Shown piece after piece: positions 1 to 11,572 of a stretch of 64,000 nucleotides of DNA. A program made the translations under genes and the position numbers. The notes under the pieces were generated by a model that saw only the letters and a list, made by a program, of their open reading frames with translations, ran no database searches and was not told where the DNA came from. The stretch is from positions 12,464,501-12,528,500 of the forward strand of contig OY987268.1 in NCBI GenBank assembly GCA_963920665.1. Reading direction: 5' to 3'. The DNA comes from Straminergon stramineum. Taxonomy: Eukaryota > Streptophyta > Bryopsida > Hypnales > Calliergonaceae. How positions within the stretch are numbered: the first letter of the stretch is position 1; each line of letters starts with the position of its first letter.

Positions 1-781
1 TATTTGAATACTACCATTTTAATGTAATTGGTGTTAAATACTAAACATTGATCATAAGCCAATGTTCAAATTGCCATAAAATATTGAATTTTAGGAATTT
101 TTAGATTTTCAAATTGGTATAAAAATTTGACATGATAAAATTCTTTTCATGAGTTGGACTCAAGTTGTTTTTTTGGAAATCATTAATATGGCTAGAATTC
201 AAATAAAGAGAAAGGTATTAAAAGTTATCAAATTACATGACACAATGATTTATTGATTAAGTATCCAACAATAATGCCACAAAGTGAGAATTTCCAATAT
301 GATTCATTCTTGCAAATGCAAATTGCAAGTGTCTTCCCCTCCAAATGGATGAAAATATCAATGTCTTTTCCCATCTTATAGGGCTCCTTCAAGTCATCTA
401 AAGGATACAAAAGTCTTTGATGGCATTCTAAAATTAATCCCTTGGAGCCTTTTGTAGGGAGATGAATGTTGTTCTTGAGTTTTCTAGACACAATGAATTA
501 TAACTATATATAAAAGAATCTAGACATGAGATTTTTTTTACAAATTGCTTTATGTTTCGTCCCATTCCTATGTGGATTGATTCTAAACCTTGTACAATAG
601 TCATGAAACAATTAATGAGAGACCATACTAGTCACATCACTCAAGAACTCACAAGAATTTGTTTTTATCATATATGGATGTACTTCATTTGTTTCTAGTA
701 ACTTCTTCAAAAAGCTTTAGAAACATTCATAATGATCCACTCAAGACTCTTAGGGATTCATGTAGGCCTATCAATTAAAGA
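1..781. other. AT-rich intergenic sequence
   Basis: No coding region, RNA gene or clear repeat is recognised here. The open frames are short and show no known motif. The small TIR element begins at 782. Confidence 0.5.
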
Positions 782-1096
782 CATGAGATGAGGTTTGGGA
801 AAATAAGGGGATGTTTCAAGCTTGTTCTCCATGTTGTTCTTGTAGTAGTGAGGACACAATTGACTGCTGTCAGCCATCATAAATACTAAAAAGAATGAAA
901 AAAAGGAAAAAAGTTTTTTTTGTCTTGAAACTGAAAAAAAGTCTATTTTTTTTCCCAAAAAATAAAAATAAAATTCTAACATGGTTGACGCCTGACCACA
1001 TTGGTATTGTTGCAGTGGTGCAGTTCAACAAATTCTCCATTGATGGGAACTACAGGGAACTCGAAGTTTTCTATTTGGCCCAAATCTCATCTAATG
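782..1096. mobile_element. MITE family A, copy 1
   Basis: The left end (catgagatgaggtttggg, 782-799) is an imperfect inverted match to the right end (about 1079-1096), 16 of 18 positions. The interior (gcttgttctcc..., tgacagc/gctgtcagcc, an A/T-rich tract, a ...ccacattg... block) matches the element at 23863-24164 in the same order. No transposase is encoded, so it would be non-autonomous. The target duplication is not clear. Confidence 0.7.
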
Positions 1097-2083
1097 CCTC
1101 ATTTCTAATTGCCTCCCTATCTATATTTGACCTACATTCAAGTCCTTGCAATATTAAAAGATATGATAATAGGGACACAATTGGGAAGTGGTTGCATAAT
1201 GGATATGCCTACCATGTAGAAAGTATACCTAATTGCAACCCTTACCTTTTTGCATTATAATGAATACTCCATCTTCATTTCATAATCAAAATTTATAGTT
1301 TCCATTTTTCTTATACTTATGTGGTACAATTTTTAGAAGACAACAATGATAATTTTAAATTTAGTTTTTGAAATAAAGAAAGGGTGTTCATAGTGACTCA
1401 ATTAGGTGTGTATTTCTATTAATTGTACTTATCTTAGGGTGGAGTTCTATGAACAAAAATTAGATAAACCTTGCAAAAAAAAGATTAGATTTTCCAAAAT
1501 TCTACATGGAAAGTGTGCAATATTTGCCAAAAAAATGAAAATTGTTGGCTAACAAAATTTTAGGTAGAGGCTCATGAAAAACAGGAGAGGTAGATTTCCA
1601 ACTATTGGAAAACTATTTACAACTTTAGACTTGAACTTTGTTTGCTTTTAGTTTGATAAGAAGACAAAGCTACCCCAAAATTGTCATTTCTCCCTACTTG
1701 TTTAGAAATTATATCATCATGAAACTTAGCAATAACAAATTTGTTTCTAGAAAATTGTTTTCCAATTTCCATACAAGAAGGAAGTCTACCCTTAATCCTA
1801 AAGGACATTGAGGACAAAATGTGGTCAAAGAACGACTTTCAAGATTACTATAGAAATTAAGAATGCAAGTATTGGTACAAAAATAAAATCATTATTAGCA
1901 AAGTACCTTGGTGATAGGTCCATTCATTTCTAAATTAACCCTAAACTATTCTACATGGATTGCCAAAAAGTAGTTGATGGATGACTTTCCAGATTACTAT
2001 AGAAATGATGAATGCCCCTATTGGTCCATCGATTAAATCATTTTTGACAAAGTACCTTAGTGATAGGTGTTGTCCCTTCAGGG
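1097..2083. repeat. Intergenic sequence with two degenerate copies of repeat family C
   Basis: Two stretches (about 1833-1945 and 1976-2087) share the order 'gactttc.agattactatagaaat', 'aatgc..ctattgg', 'aaatcatt', 'caaagtacctt.gtgataggt', ending near a ttaaccc/gggttaa motif. Related copies lie at 25820-25976 and about 47320-47450. I see no gene; the open frame at 1617-1817 has no recognisable feature. Confidence 0.55.
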
Positions 2084-2322
2084 TTAATCCTTAAATGACG
2101 CCGAAGATGTTTTTTATCCGATAGATGACAAAGAACCTTCCTATGTAAGACAAAGTGCAATTGATCATCCTTGGAATTTTGTGCAAAAATAAGAGATCTT
2201 CCATAGTAGTTTGATCTCCAATGAATATATATATATACAAAAGTTGATGATGTCACACGGTTCCAAAAGGCAGTTACACAAGGGACGATTTCCACGGTCA
2301 CCAGCCCGGCGTTTAGGGTTAA
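2084..2322. mobile_element. MITE family B, copy 1 (upstream of NDUFAF7)
   Basis: The element is bounded by ttaatccttaaatgacg on the left and gtttagggttaa on the right, an imperfect inverted repeat of the TTAACCC type. The interior includes 'gatagatgacaaagaa', 'ggaattttgt', 'agatctt', 'gtttgatctccaatga' and 'gatgatgtcacacgg'. These recur in the same order at 18808-19025 and, inverted, at 32252-32481 and 32482-32702. It ends about 170 bp before the NDUFAF7 start codon, so it may lie in that gene's promoter or 5' UTR. Confidence 0.65.
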
Positions 2323-2492
2323 ATGCACCAATGGCACGGTCAAGATGAGTATTCCGAATGGCACGGTCAAAGGAACATTGACGGTAATAAGGTAACCCAA
2401 CCCGTCCCTCTCAGTTCAACTGCCTCCCTTCAGTGAATACACTTGTTCTTTGAGGACTTTCAGTTGCGATAGTTGCAGTGAGTCGGCCAGCT

Positions 2493-5400
2493 ATGGCGTT
2501 ACCTTCTCGCCTCCTGCTCCGCTCTGCCGTGGCGCTACGAGGCAAGAATCTTTCTTCTTCCTCCTCGTCACTTCGATTCCTCTCTTCCTCTACATCCTCC
2601 TTATCGCCAGGATCTCCAAAACTTCCATCCTCGGATGCTACTGCTGCGGACGCCGATGCGCCTTCACTCGTTGTCGATCGGTCCGGACTCTTCACTGCGC
2701 CAGGTCCCAAACCACTTTCTCAATTACTCTCGGAGTGTCATTTTCATTCTCTTGCATTGGGAAGTGGTTGGAATGGCTGCATTTTCAATTGTATTCGTTT
2801 TGCTTCATTCTCATGTTCTTGCATTATGAAATGGTTGGAATGGTTGCAATTTGAACTGGATTCGTGTTGCTTCATTCTCATGTTCGTGCATTATGAAGTG
2901 GTTGGAATGGTTTCATTTTGAATTTGATCCATTTTACTTCATTTTCATGGATTTGAGCATTCCGAAATTGGAGCTAGGTTTTTGTGCTGTAGTAATTTTG
3001 GTTTCATCAGTAATGTTTTGCGAGGGTTTAGGGTTTAGGGTGCCAGCTCTCTGTTGTGAACTTCTTTTGGAAGTATTCTCCCTTTGATTGCCATTTTCGT
3101 GGATTATGAAGTGGTTCTGATGTTGAGGAAATGTTGCATTTGTGACTTTTGAATTCGAGTTGGTCGGATTCAAATTCATGATGTTGAGTACTCCGAAATC
3201 TTTTTGAAAGCGGGTCAGAGTTTTGTGCTTTAGTAAGTTAAGTACAATTTGGAATGTCATGTGAGGGATTGGGGTTTTGAATTTCAGGAATTGTCTTCAA
3301 TGGTTGCAATTCTGATTTTCTTTGAAAGGAGTCGTTTCTGCTTCGAATTCATGCTCTGGATTGTTCCGAAGTCTTTTGAGTGTGGGCTAGAGTTTTGTGC
3401 AGTTTAATTGGTAATGTTTTGCGAAGGTTCAGGTTTTAGGGTTTTGGATATCAAGTATTTTCTAAAAGGTGCGGTTGTTGGATTGATAGAACACAGTCAT
3501 GGGGCAGGAGGGCCGGCGGAAACTGCCATGGCAAAGCACATCAAGGCTCTCATCAGGGTGAGATTTTTTTTCTATTTTTCACCAGTACACTTAACTGATT
3601 TTGTCGTTTGCATGACCTATTGCTTGAGCTGCGCACCACCTTTACACCACCTCTGCATCAACATTTGAAAAATATCGTCACTTTTTCTTGTCATTTTAAT
3701 CTTTCAATTATGGTGTTCAAGAATTGGAAAGAAATTGGAAGTGCCTAAAGTGGACGCTACCATATCTACATGGGTTGAACTAAATCGTTCAGGAAGGTAA
3801 CAAAATGTACCAATAGAAAGAGGAAATTCATGTCCTACATTTTGAACGACAGAAATATGTTTGCGAATTTACTATAATCCAATTTTAGCTTAGCTTTCAA
3901 AGTGGACTCTTTGTTTTTTGTGTGACCATTTAGGGTTAACGTTTCATTTTGACTGTATATTGGACTTGCTGACAAGCAGTTTGGGGGAGGTCCAATCACC
4001 GTAGCTCAGTACATGGAGGAGGTGTTGACAAATCCAAAGGCAGGCTTCTACATGAACCGCGATGTTTTTGGAACTCATGGAGACTTTGTCACATCTCCGG
4101 ATATCAGCCAGCTATTTGGTGAGGTAAGTTCTCTGAATGGTTGATTTTGTGCATCATGTTCGTTTCTATTTAATGTGATGTGACAAGGAACGGCGTTTGT
4201 ACCTCGATTCCGTTGTTGAGCATGTTATTATTTCATGATGTAGATGGTGGGCGTGTGGAGCATGTGCTTGTGGCATCAAATGGGCAGACCAGAAGCTGTG
4301 AATTTGATTGAGTTGGGGCCTGGTCGAGGCACCTTGATGGCTGATCTTCTTCGGGTAATTAGCCTGAATTCTTCTTTTTGAAAGCTTTTTTAAGCATGCT
4401 AAGGCTTTTAATTGTTCCACGTCAGAAAAGATTCTAACTAGATATCATTAGGAAAATTGAATTTTATCTACTTATTGCCTCCTAAAATGTCGAAAGCTTT
4501 TATTGTATCTGTGGTAGGCAAATGAAGGAGAAGGATTTGTTGCAGCCTAGATTGGATTTAAAATTCGGTGTGTTGTTTTCGCAGGGAACTGCAAAATTCA
4601 AAGATTTCTCTCGAAAGCTATCAGTTCATTTCGTTGAATGCAGTCCTGCTTTAAGGAAAATCCAACGTGAAACATTGAAGTGCATTCCTAAGGGAGGAGA
4701 GGAACTGACGTCTGCTGACGATGTCGAAGGTTCTGATTTGGGAAAGGAGCAGATTAGTCAAATATCAGGGGCTTCTGTATGTTGGCATTTTGATCTTGAA
4801 CAAGTTCCTCGCGGAGGTACTCCAAACTCCATTGAGGCTTAATTTTGAGAAAGGAGTCTGCTTTTATGATATAGTAGTAGTCTTAGTGCTACGAAGTTGC
4901 ACCTGTTATTTTCAATAATTGACTCCGATAATAATTTTGTCATCCGATTTTGTTTGGAAATTGCAGTTCCTACAATTGTAATCGCTCACGAATTCTATGA
5001 TGCTCTACCTATCCACCAGTTTCAGGTACATCTTCCCATTCTCTCTATGTAAATATTTAGTCACTTCGAGATTTTTGATAAAGCCCTGTCACTTTTGTAT
5101 ACTCTCTTGCCTCATCGGATGGCAACGGGTGGGCAAAGTGCAGAAAACGTCACGAGGATGGTGCGAAAAGCTAGTTGATGTTGCTGAGGATACCAGGTAC
5201 ATTTTCGCTCTATAATTTTCATAGAACTTGTACCTCGTAAGTTCTGTAGTGTTGTTCCAATTGCTTATTGAACCTCATATCTGAACATTTTTCTGAGTAA
5301 CGTCGTTGACAAATGAGTCCAATAAGTCTGTAATAGAAATCGGTATATAGGTTTTGCTTCAGATTTTGAAAGTTGATGGAGAGTTTTGTAGTTTCTCAAG

Positions 5401-7036
5401 GTTTTACTAAATTTGGTGGCAAATTTTGATAACCTTCATCGGTGTTAGATTGTATGGCGAATGAGAATCTTGTTAGACCGTATTGCAAATAAGAATGTTT
5501 CTTTTGTTAAAATGCGAGCTTTTTGCTATAATTGTTGTTTCTTTCAATTCAGTCACAAATTTCATGTGATGGGCACAAGTTCTGCAGCTAATTTGAAACA
5601 TCTGTGTATGGTTCCAGCCAGGGTTTGCAGTTTGTCCTCTCGCCTGCACCTACTACAGCAAGCAAATTGTACCTCACAAGAAGAATGAGGTGGGCTTCTC
5701 TTGAAGAGAAAGCTGAATTAGAACATGTCGAGGTCTGCCCTCAGGCCATGAAAGTGACAGCTGAAATTGCAAAGCGGGTTGGTGAGGATGGGGGTGGCGC
5801 ATTGATTGTGGATTATGGAGATGATAAGATCATATCAGACAGCTTACAGGTTTACCTTCGAACAGTCTTCTTGTTTCATGATAATTTTTGCATGAATATT
5901 TTAGCATGTTCAGTAAAAGCATGCAAATGAACTTTTGAGCCTGGCTCCTAAGCATTGAATCAACTTAATTCTTGTTGGCGATTGAAAGGTGATTCCAATG
6001 ATTCTTAGCATTTATTTCTTAGGCGTTGTATGAAGAAACGATGAATTTTCAAAATATTGATTATAGGTGTACCGCAATATCAACTGTAGGCTCTCATCTT
6101 TAGACTATGTACATTTTAGACAAGAATAGGCACGGTTTGAGAATCACGATTGGTTGTTGTTTCCTATTCCATGCTTCATGGTTTCTTTTTAAACTTCACA
6201 TTTTTCGCAAATGTGATCGCTGGTGCATGGGGGCTAGATAGCTAATTCTTGCTTACAAGTTGGCAGGCAATCAAGAAGCATGAGTTTGCGCATGTCCTCG
6301 ATAGCCCAGGCGATGCAGATCTGAGTGCTTACGTCGATTTCGATGCCTTAAAACATGTTGTAAGAGAAGCTGCAGGTGAAAATCTCCCTTGACTTATGCT
6401 GAACCTTTACGTTTGTGATGTAACTTCAGCTAAAAGTAACACTTAACGCGATGATCATAGTTTCTCAAATATTATATTTTCTTGTTAGCAAATGAAAGAG
6501 GATTCCTATGCACCAAAGAATGCGTTATTTACAAACTGTATACATAAGGATTTAAAGTTTTATTGACGGATGACCTAGTTAGTACCAACACAAAGTCTTT
6601 TGTTAAGGTTGTATGTTACTCCCCTTGCGAGAGTTTAGTGCGTCGCATTTAGGTACTGAATGACTTAAATCGGATACCTCAACCTCAAGTGTTTTTCAAA
6701 ACTCTTGAATACACCATGTTGCTGAATAATATGCTAACAATTTTTTTCTTTTTTGCAACAGTAGGTTCAACAGCATATGGGCCAGTCACGCAGTCGGAGT
6801 TTCTAGGAGCACTAGGAATTAATTTACGCCTTGAAGCGCTAGTCCAAAATGCTACAGAGGAGCAAGCTGAAACTCTGAAGCTGGGGTATTGGAGGTTGGT
6901 GGGAGATGGACCTGCACCCTGGTTGGACTCGAATGACGACCCCAATAGTGTACCCCCGGGCATGGGTGCTCGGTACAAAGCCCTAGTGATAGTAAATGAT
7001 TCCTTCGGTGCTCCTGTTGGTTTTCAACGATTGTAA
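2493..7036 (+). CDS. NDUFAF7: NDUFAF7/MidA-type arginine methyltransferase, mitochondrial
   Basis: Ten exons close in frame: 2493-2703, 3490-3557, 3980-4123, 4244-4354, 4585-4816, 4967-5025, 5144-5196, 5618-5849, 6267-6375, 6762-7036, all GT..AG, giving 497 residues. The ATG at 2493 starts a Ser/Arg/Leu-rich stretch (about residues 1-50) typical of a mitochondrial presequence. The SAM-binding motif I (ELGPGRGTL) begins at residue 165, and VECSPALR, IAHEFYDALP and GGALIVDYG are family signatures. The family methylates an arginine of complex I subunit NDUFS2 during complex I assembly (known for the family). Length and order agree with plant homologues. The exon 8 acceptor (5618) is the least certain, because nearby AGs exist. 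Family-level confidence is high; expression and exact N terminus are inferred. Confidence 0.93.
3024..3040 (+). repeat. Short telomere-like repeat in NDUFAF7 intron 1
   Basis: About two and a half TTTAGGG units (gggtttagggtttaggg), the plant telomere unit. It may be a telo-box relict or chance. A similar stretch lies at 53240-53255. Confidence 0.6.
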
Positions 7037-8079
7037 ACCTGCTACATAACATTACGGAGGTATTGTTGTTTTGGACTTTGGAGCTGAATTGACATACTCA
7101 TCTGTTTACCTCGTGTGTCTCATGTGGCAGAAGGATGCATTTCTGAATACAAATAAGATGTCACTTGCTTCTCATCAACCCTTGAAAGGGTATTTATCTA
7201 GAGTAGTGCTATGAGCCTTTCAAGGGAGGGAGAGAGTTTTTGTATTTTGCCCCAGCTTGTCATGGATGTAAAAATCTGCCCCCTATTTTGGGTTGTCAAT
7301 TTTGTATTTCGTGACATATACTAACTAAGTTGGGGTCTAAGTCCGAATATGAATTCAAAATTTTCAAACTTTATCATTTGAGGTCAAGAAGTTGTTTGGG
7401 GTTTTTTTACCCTCCCCAAGAGGTCGCGGAATCGCTTGTAGCACCAGGAGTACTACCGTAATATAGTGGAGTACCCCAGGAGGTGGCAGAATCCCTTTGA
7501 GGCCACTTGCTTTTGCTTGTATATATTGTATTTGAATTGAACTTTAGAGGAAGTCATATTTCAATACACAATGGGGATTTTGTACAACTATATACGGTGG
7601 ATATTTCAAATTTACCATTGCAAGTAGGCTGAATGGAGGAAAATGACAATGCTCAAGGTGAAAATCTATTTAGATTGAATTTTAGAGATTGGCCAAAATG
7701 ACTCAAGGCATAAAAGTAAAATTACATGCATGTAGGTAGTCATGAGGCATAGTCTTTTGAATGTCAAAAATGAGGAGCAAGTCATTGCCTCTTTCGTGCC
7801 CAAGTTACTCCATAATGTGATAGAAGGTTACCTTATGTATAGATGTAATCTATCCAACAAATTATACAATTAATTGGCTATCATATTTGCACAATCATAC
7901 TATACAATGTGGTGTCTATGAAGTATTGTTCAAAGCACTAACTAATGTGAATTTTTAGAAGGCTTACACACCATGACATTTTTCAAGCTATATCTCTTGA
8001 AAAAGTACAAATCACATCTAACTTTGATTCATATTGTTTGGACTCTTATTGACTTAGTTATGAATTCTTGAAGTTGGAC
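7037..8079. other. NDUFAF7 3' flank, then AT-rich intergenic DNA
   Basis: The first 200-300 bases probably include the 3' UTR. A pair of related phrases, 'gaggtcgcggaatcgcttgtag' style at 7420 and 'gaggtggcagaatccctttgag' style at 7480, suggests a small internal duplication. No gene is recognised. Confidence 0.4.
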
Positions 8080-9420
8080 TTGGGGGTGAGTCCATGTACA
8101 CTCTTAAGTGTTTATTATAGGTGAATTGGAATACCAATGCTTCCATGTATTACAAGATGTTTTTTGAGTACAAACCATTTATTCTAGCTCCCGTCCCATT
8201 CATTTATTAAGTTAGCATGAATGAGAAGTATATTGTTGGATCTCTTGTTGTCTAATGGAATTATCACCCTACTATGTGAGTTTGCAACATTCTTTGTGAT
8301 GCTTCACATCATAATACCATCATGACACCTACTAATACTTTCAAAGGTCAATAGGTGTTACCACAAAATCCTAGAAGATTGTGAATTTGTGATTATCAAC
8401 CTTTACAACTGATATATTCAAAGATTGGTTTTAAAACTAGTTACCATCAAATTAAATTAAGGAACTTGATATACCAAAGACTAGATTTAGATCAAGGTTG
8501 GGTCATTATAAGTAAGTGGTAATGCCTTTTGAGCTAACCAATGCTCTATCCAACTTTATGATGTTGATGAATTCTTGTTCTTGTATTTGTGAATGACATC
8601 CTAATTTATTCTAAAACAATGGAAGAACACATGAACCACCTTCAATAGGTGTTTGAGATTTTGAGAGCTAACAAACTTTTTGCTAAGTGTAGTAAATGTG
8701 AGTTTTAAAACTCCAAGTTGATTATCTTAGGCATCTTTTATCATGAAATGGAACCTTGGTTGATCCCCAAAAGATCAAATCCATTGGAGAATGGATTGTA
8801 CCAAACGATAAGCCACAAAAGTGAGAAGCTCTTCTTGGGTCTTGCTAGCTATTACCAGAGATTTGTAAAAATCTTTTCTAAGCTAGTTGTAGGCCCACAA
8901 CTACTCTTCTAATGAGAAAGTCTAACATGACCGATGGGACTCATGAATGACAATTAAGTTTTTTAGTTTTAGAGTCAAATTTGACTAAAGCATGTGTTTT
9001 AGCTATTATTGATTCATCAAAGGAAACCTTGTCTTAAGTACAAAAGCTAGTGATCTAGCAATTGGTGTGGTTTTGATGCAAGACAAAGAAGTAATTGCTT
9101 ACAAGCCTTAAAAATTCAACCTTGCAAAGTTGAATTATCCTATTTCTGAGAAGGGATTACTTGCAATCATTCATTCATTTTACGATTGAAGACTCTATTT
9201 GCTATCAACACATGTCTAGAGGTAGATATATGTGGATGGTGGATTTGTGCACTTGACAATGCATTGGAATTCATTTGGTCAACTCTCAAATGAAGGCAAG
9301 TGCTTTGGAACTTGGAGCTAGACAACTTCAAGTGGAGAATCAAGTTTTGAATAAGATGTGAACTCATACTTAGAACATTCCTAAGCATGACTACGACTTT
9401 TACTTTAGTGAATGGTTTTA
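8080..9420 (+). pseudogene. Decayed Ty3/gypsy retrotransposon pol (RT-RNase H)
   Basis: Fragments in several frames keep the order of a gypsy-type pol. Around 8490-8560 is the RT block corresponding to 'GHY..VVMPF.LTNA'. About 8600-8740 gives 'KTMEEHMNHLQ', 'FEILRANKLFAKCSKCEF' and 'LGI'. About 8830-8890 gives 'FLGLASYYQRFVK.FSKLV', the classic RT/RNase H connection. About 9040-9170 gives 'IGVVLMQDKEVIAYK', 'LNYPISEKGLLAIIH', part of RNase H. Stops and frameshifts interrupt every block, so it is inactive. No LTRs were identified at the margins; integrase was not recognised. Confidence 0.85.
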
Positions 9421-10131
9421 GATAAAATTAAGAATAAAAACCTAAAAGTAGAAAAAAGCCCTAGTCTATTTTAAGAATGGAATAATAGTCTAAAAGGAAA
9501 CTTGAGGTTGAGGAGATAATCCTTGAGATTTTTCTCTCTCTAAGGTTGGGTGGTTTGAGCTCCTAGTGAAAGTATGTTTTTGCTTATATAACATTTCTAA
9601 GTTCTTCCTCGGAGTCAATTGTAGTTTGAAGAGTTTGATTTCGATAGTTCCGAGCTGTGCGGGGAAGTTTGCAACAGTGAGCCTTAGGAATTCCAGATAC
9701 TGAACAAAGTCTCAAGAACAACTAAAGTCTCAAAGGTCTTCATTTGCTCTATCGATCGTCCCGTCCAGCATTGGCAACAACGGCCTCAAAATTTTAGCAG
9801 AAAGGTAACATCTACACACACTTCGGAGTTAGCTTGTTGTGTGCATTGGAAAGTACCGCATTACAGTTCCTCTGCATGCGCTACTTCTTGTGAGAATTTC
9901 TTTTTCTTTTTTTTCCTTGTTCTCCACTCGCTGGCAATGGAAGTGATTTCTTGCGGAAATCGGTGGCATTCAGTGAAGCTAGGAGGACGGAGTCCATACA
10001 GATCATTCGTAATCGGTTAGAGTTTGAATCTTGAAGAGATTGAAGTGATCGAAGTGGGATTGATTGATTGATTGCAGTAGTTTGTCGATCATTAACCGGT
10101 CGGGAGTCTGAACCCAATTGCAAGCTCTGCA
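9421..10131. other. Intergenic sequence, possible leader of the downstream ORF
   Basis: No protein motif is seen. From about 9600 the base composition is somewhat more GC-rich than the retroelement remnant, and this could be the promoter and 5' UTR of the small ORF at 10132. That is inference only. Confidence 0.3.
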
Positions 10132-10380
10132 ATGTATCCAACGCTTATCAGAGCCAGAATGAATGCCTCATTGGAAAAGGTGGAGAAAAAGATCAAGAAA
10201 GTAGCTCAACAGATTGATGCTGTGGATGTGCGACTAGAGGCTGGTCTACTAAGTGGCGAGGATCTCACCTACTGGTTGAAGAAGAAGGCGCACCTGTGGG
10301 AAAAAAAAGTATTGTTGCGTCAGAAAATAATACATTCGCTGCAAAAAAATATATTGTTGCTGGAAGAACAATTTTTTTAG
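10132..10380 (+). CDS. Small lysine-rich coiled-coil protein, function unknown
   Basis: An 82-residue ATG-initiated ORF. Its composition is not random: a long amphipathic, charged helix is predicted (residues about 12-75) with heptad-like spacing, including VEKKIKKVAQQIDAVDVRLE, a loop (AGLLSGEDLTYW) and a second helix rich in K/L/R. A 'helix - SGEDL.YW - LKKK' pattern resembles the short coiled-coil modules attached to larger plant proteins, so this may be a fragment or first exon of something larger. No partner exon was found. The 3' end falls into ordinary AT-rich DNA. I do not recognise a family, and the function is unknown. Confidence 0.35.
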   Translation: MYPTLIRARMNASLEKVEKKIKKVAQQIDAVDVRLEAGLLSGEDLTYWLKKKAHLWEKKVLLRQKIIHSLQKNILLLEEQFF

Positions 10381-11572
10381 CTCTTTTTTGATACATAAGA
10401 GTTAGGTGTGTTGCTAATGTTCCATTTGGGGGTATCACAGATAGCTTAGTGCATTTATTGTACTAAACATATGCCAAATCAATGAATGAACGGACACTTC
10501 CAATAACAGGACAACTCACTGCAATGGCGTTTTCTCATTATAGTTACAAACCTCTATAAACTCAAATTGAGAAAGGTCACAAGTCTTTCCACGAAACCTT
10601 GATTTTCTTGTTGTACCTTGGGAGCCAACTCCATTAGTATTTAGCATTTTCAAAATAGCAAGATTTCAATAGTACCTGCAAACTAAGAAATTAGTGCCTT
10701 ACTAGTCGTATGTGACCAGTCATTGGCATGTTTACGATAGGGTTTCAAAGGTTTGCATAATTGGGTAGAAGCCAATTTTCATTCTCGGTCATTGTGGTTG
10801 CTTTGTGTGATTCTGTGGTTGCATTGTTTTGATGTTTGGTTCAAGATCACTTGGTGGGTTTGGTTATTCGTTCGCAAGGTTTCGGAATCCTCGAGAGAAT
10901 GTGGTGTCCTGTTATTTGAAGCAATTTTGCCGCACAGTGGTGTTTGTTGCCTGATGTGCGCATTTGTAGCTCAATGATGATAACTGGAATGTTTAGAAAT
11001 CAGCTGAAAGCTCTGCAGATACGTTTCCGCTTATCTTCATAGTTTGTTGTGCAAGGGAGCCTTAATTGTGCAAGACATTAAAATGCCAACTGTATTTTAT
11101 ACTACACAAAATTCTTTGAATGGCACAACAGGGTGTCCGTAACATGGTTGCCGGGTACTGTACAAGGAAATGTATAACAATTGATCAACCAAATAGTGCG
11201 AATTACACTCCTAATTACAATGTTCAATCTTCATTCATAGCACTAACCGTCAATACTGCCTGCAAGGTTTCTTGGTTTCCCATCCAACAAGTTTCAGAGA
11301 CTATCTTCTTCAGGTTCCTGCCTTCGTAGCATTCTAGACATCTCTTTGTTGGCCTAAATTTGAGGCATAATCACCCCCTGTTGCGCTATAGTCTTACACC
11401 TGTTTGTGCATTCAAATAAAGTTTGCAGAGAGTTCTACAGAAATGCGTATCCAAGACTTCTGCATATGCAGATGACATAGACAGTGGACTTCAAAACCAG
11501 TTCCATAAGATGAGGCTGAAACAATCTCTGTACAGTACAGTAAGGCTTAAGGAGCACAATACATGCTGAAAC
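10381..11572. other. Intergenic sequence between the small ORF and the Ubl-WLM-PUB gene
   Basis: No gene recognised. The right-hand part (about 11330-11572) lies directly after the stop of the minus-strand Ubl-WLM-PUB gene and probably holds its 3' UTR. The open frames at 10753 and 11120 show no family features. Confidence 0.4.
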
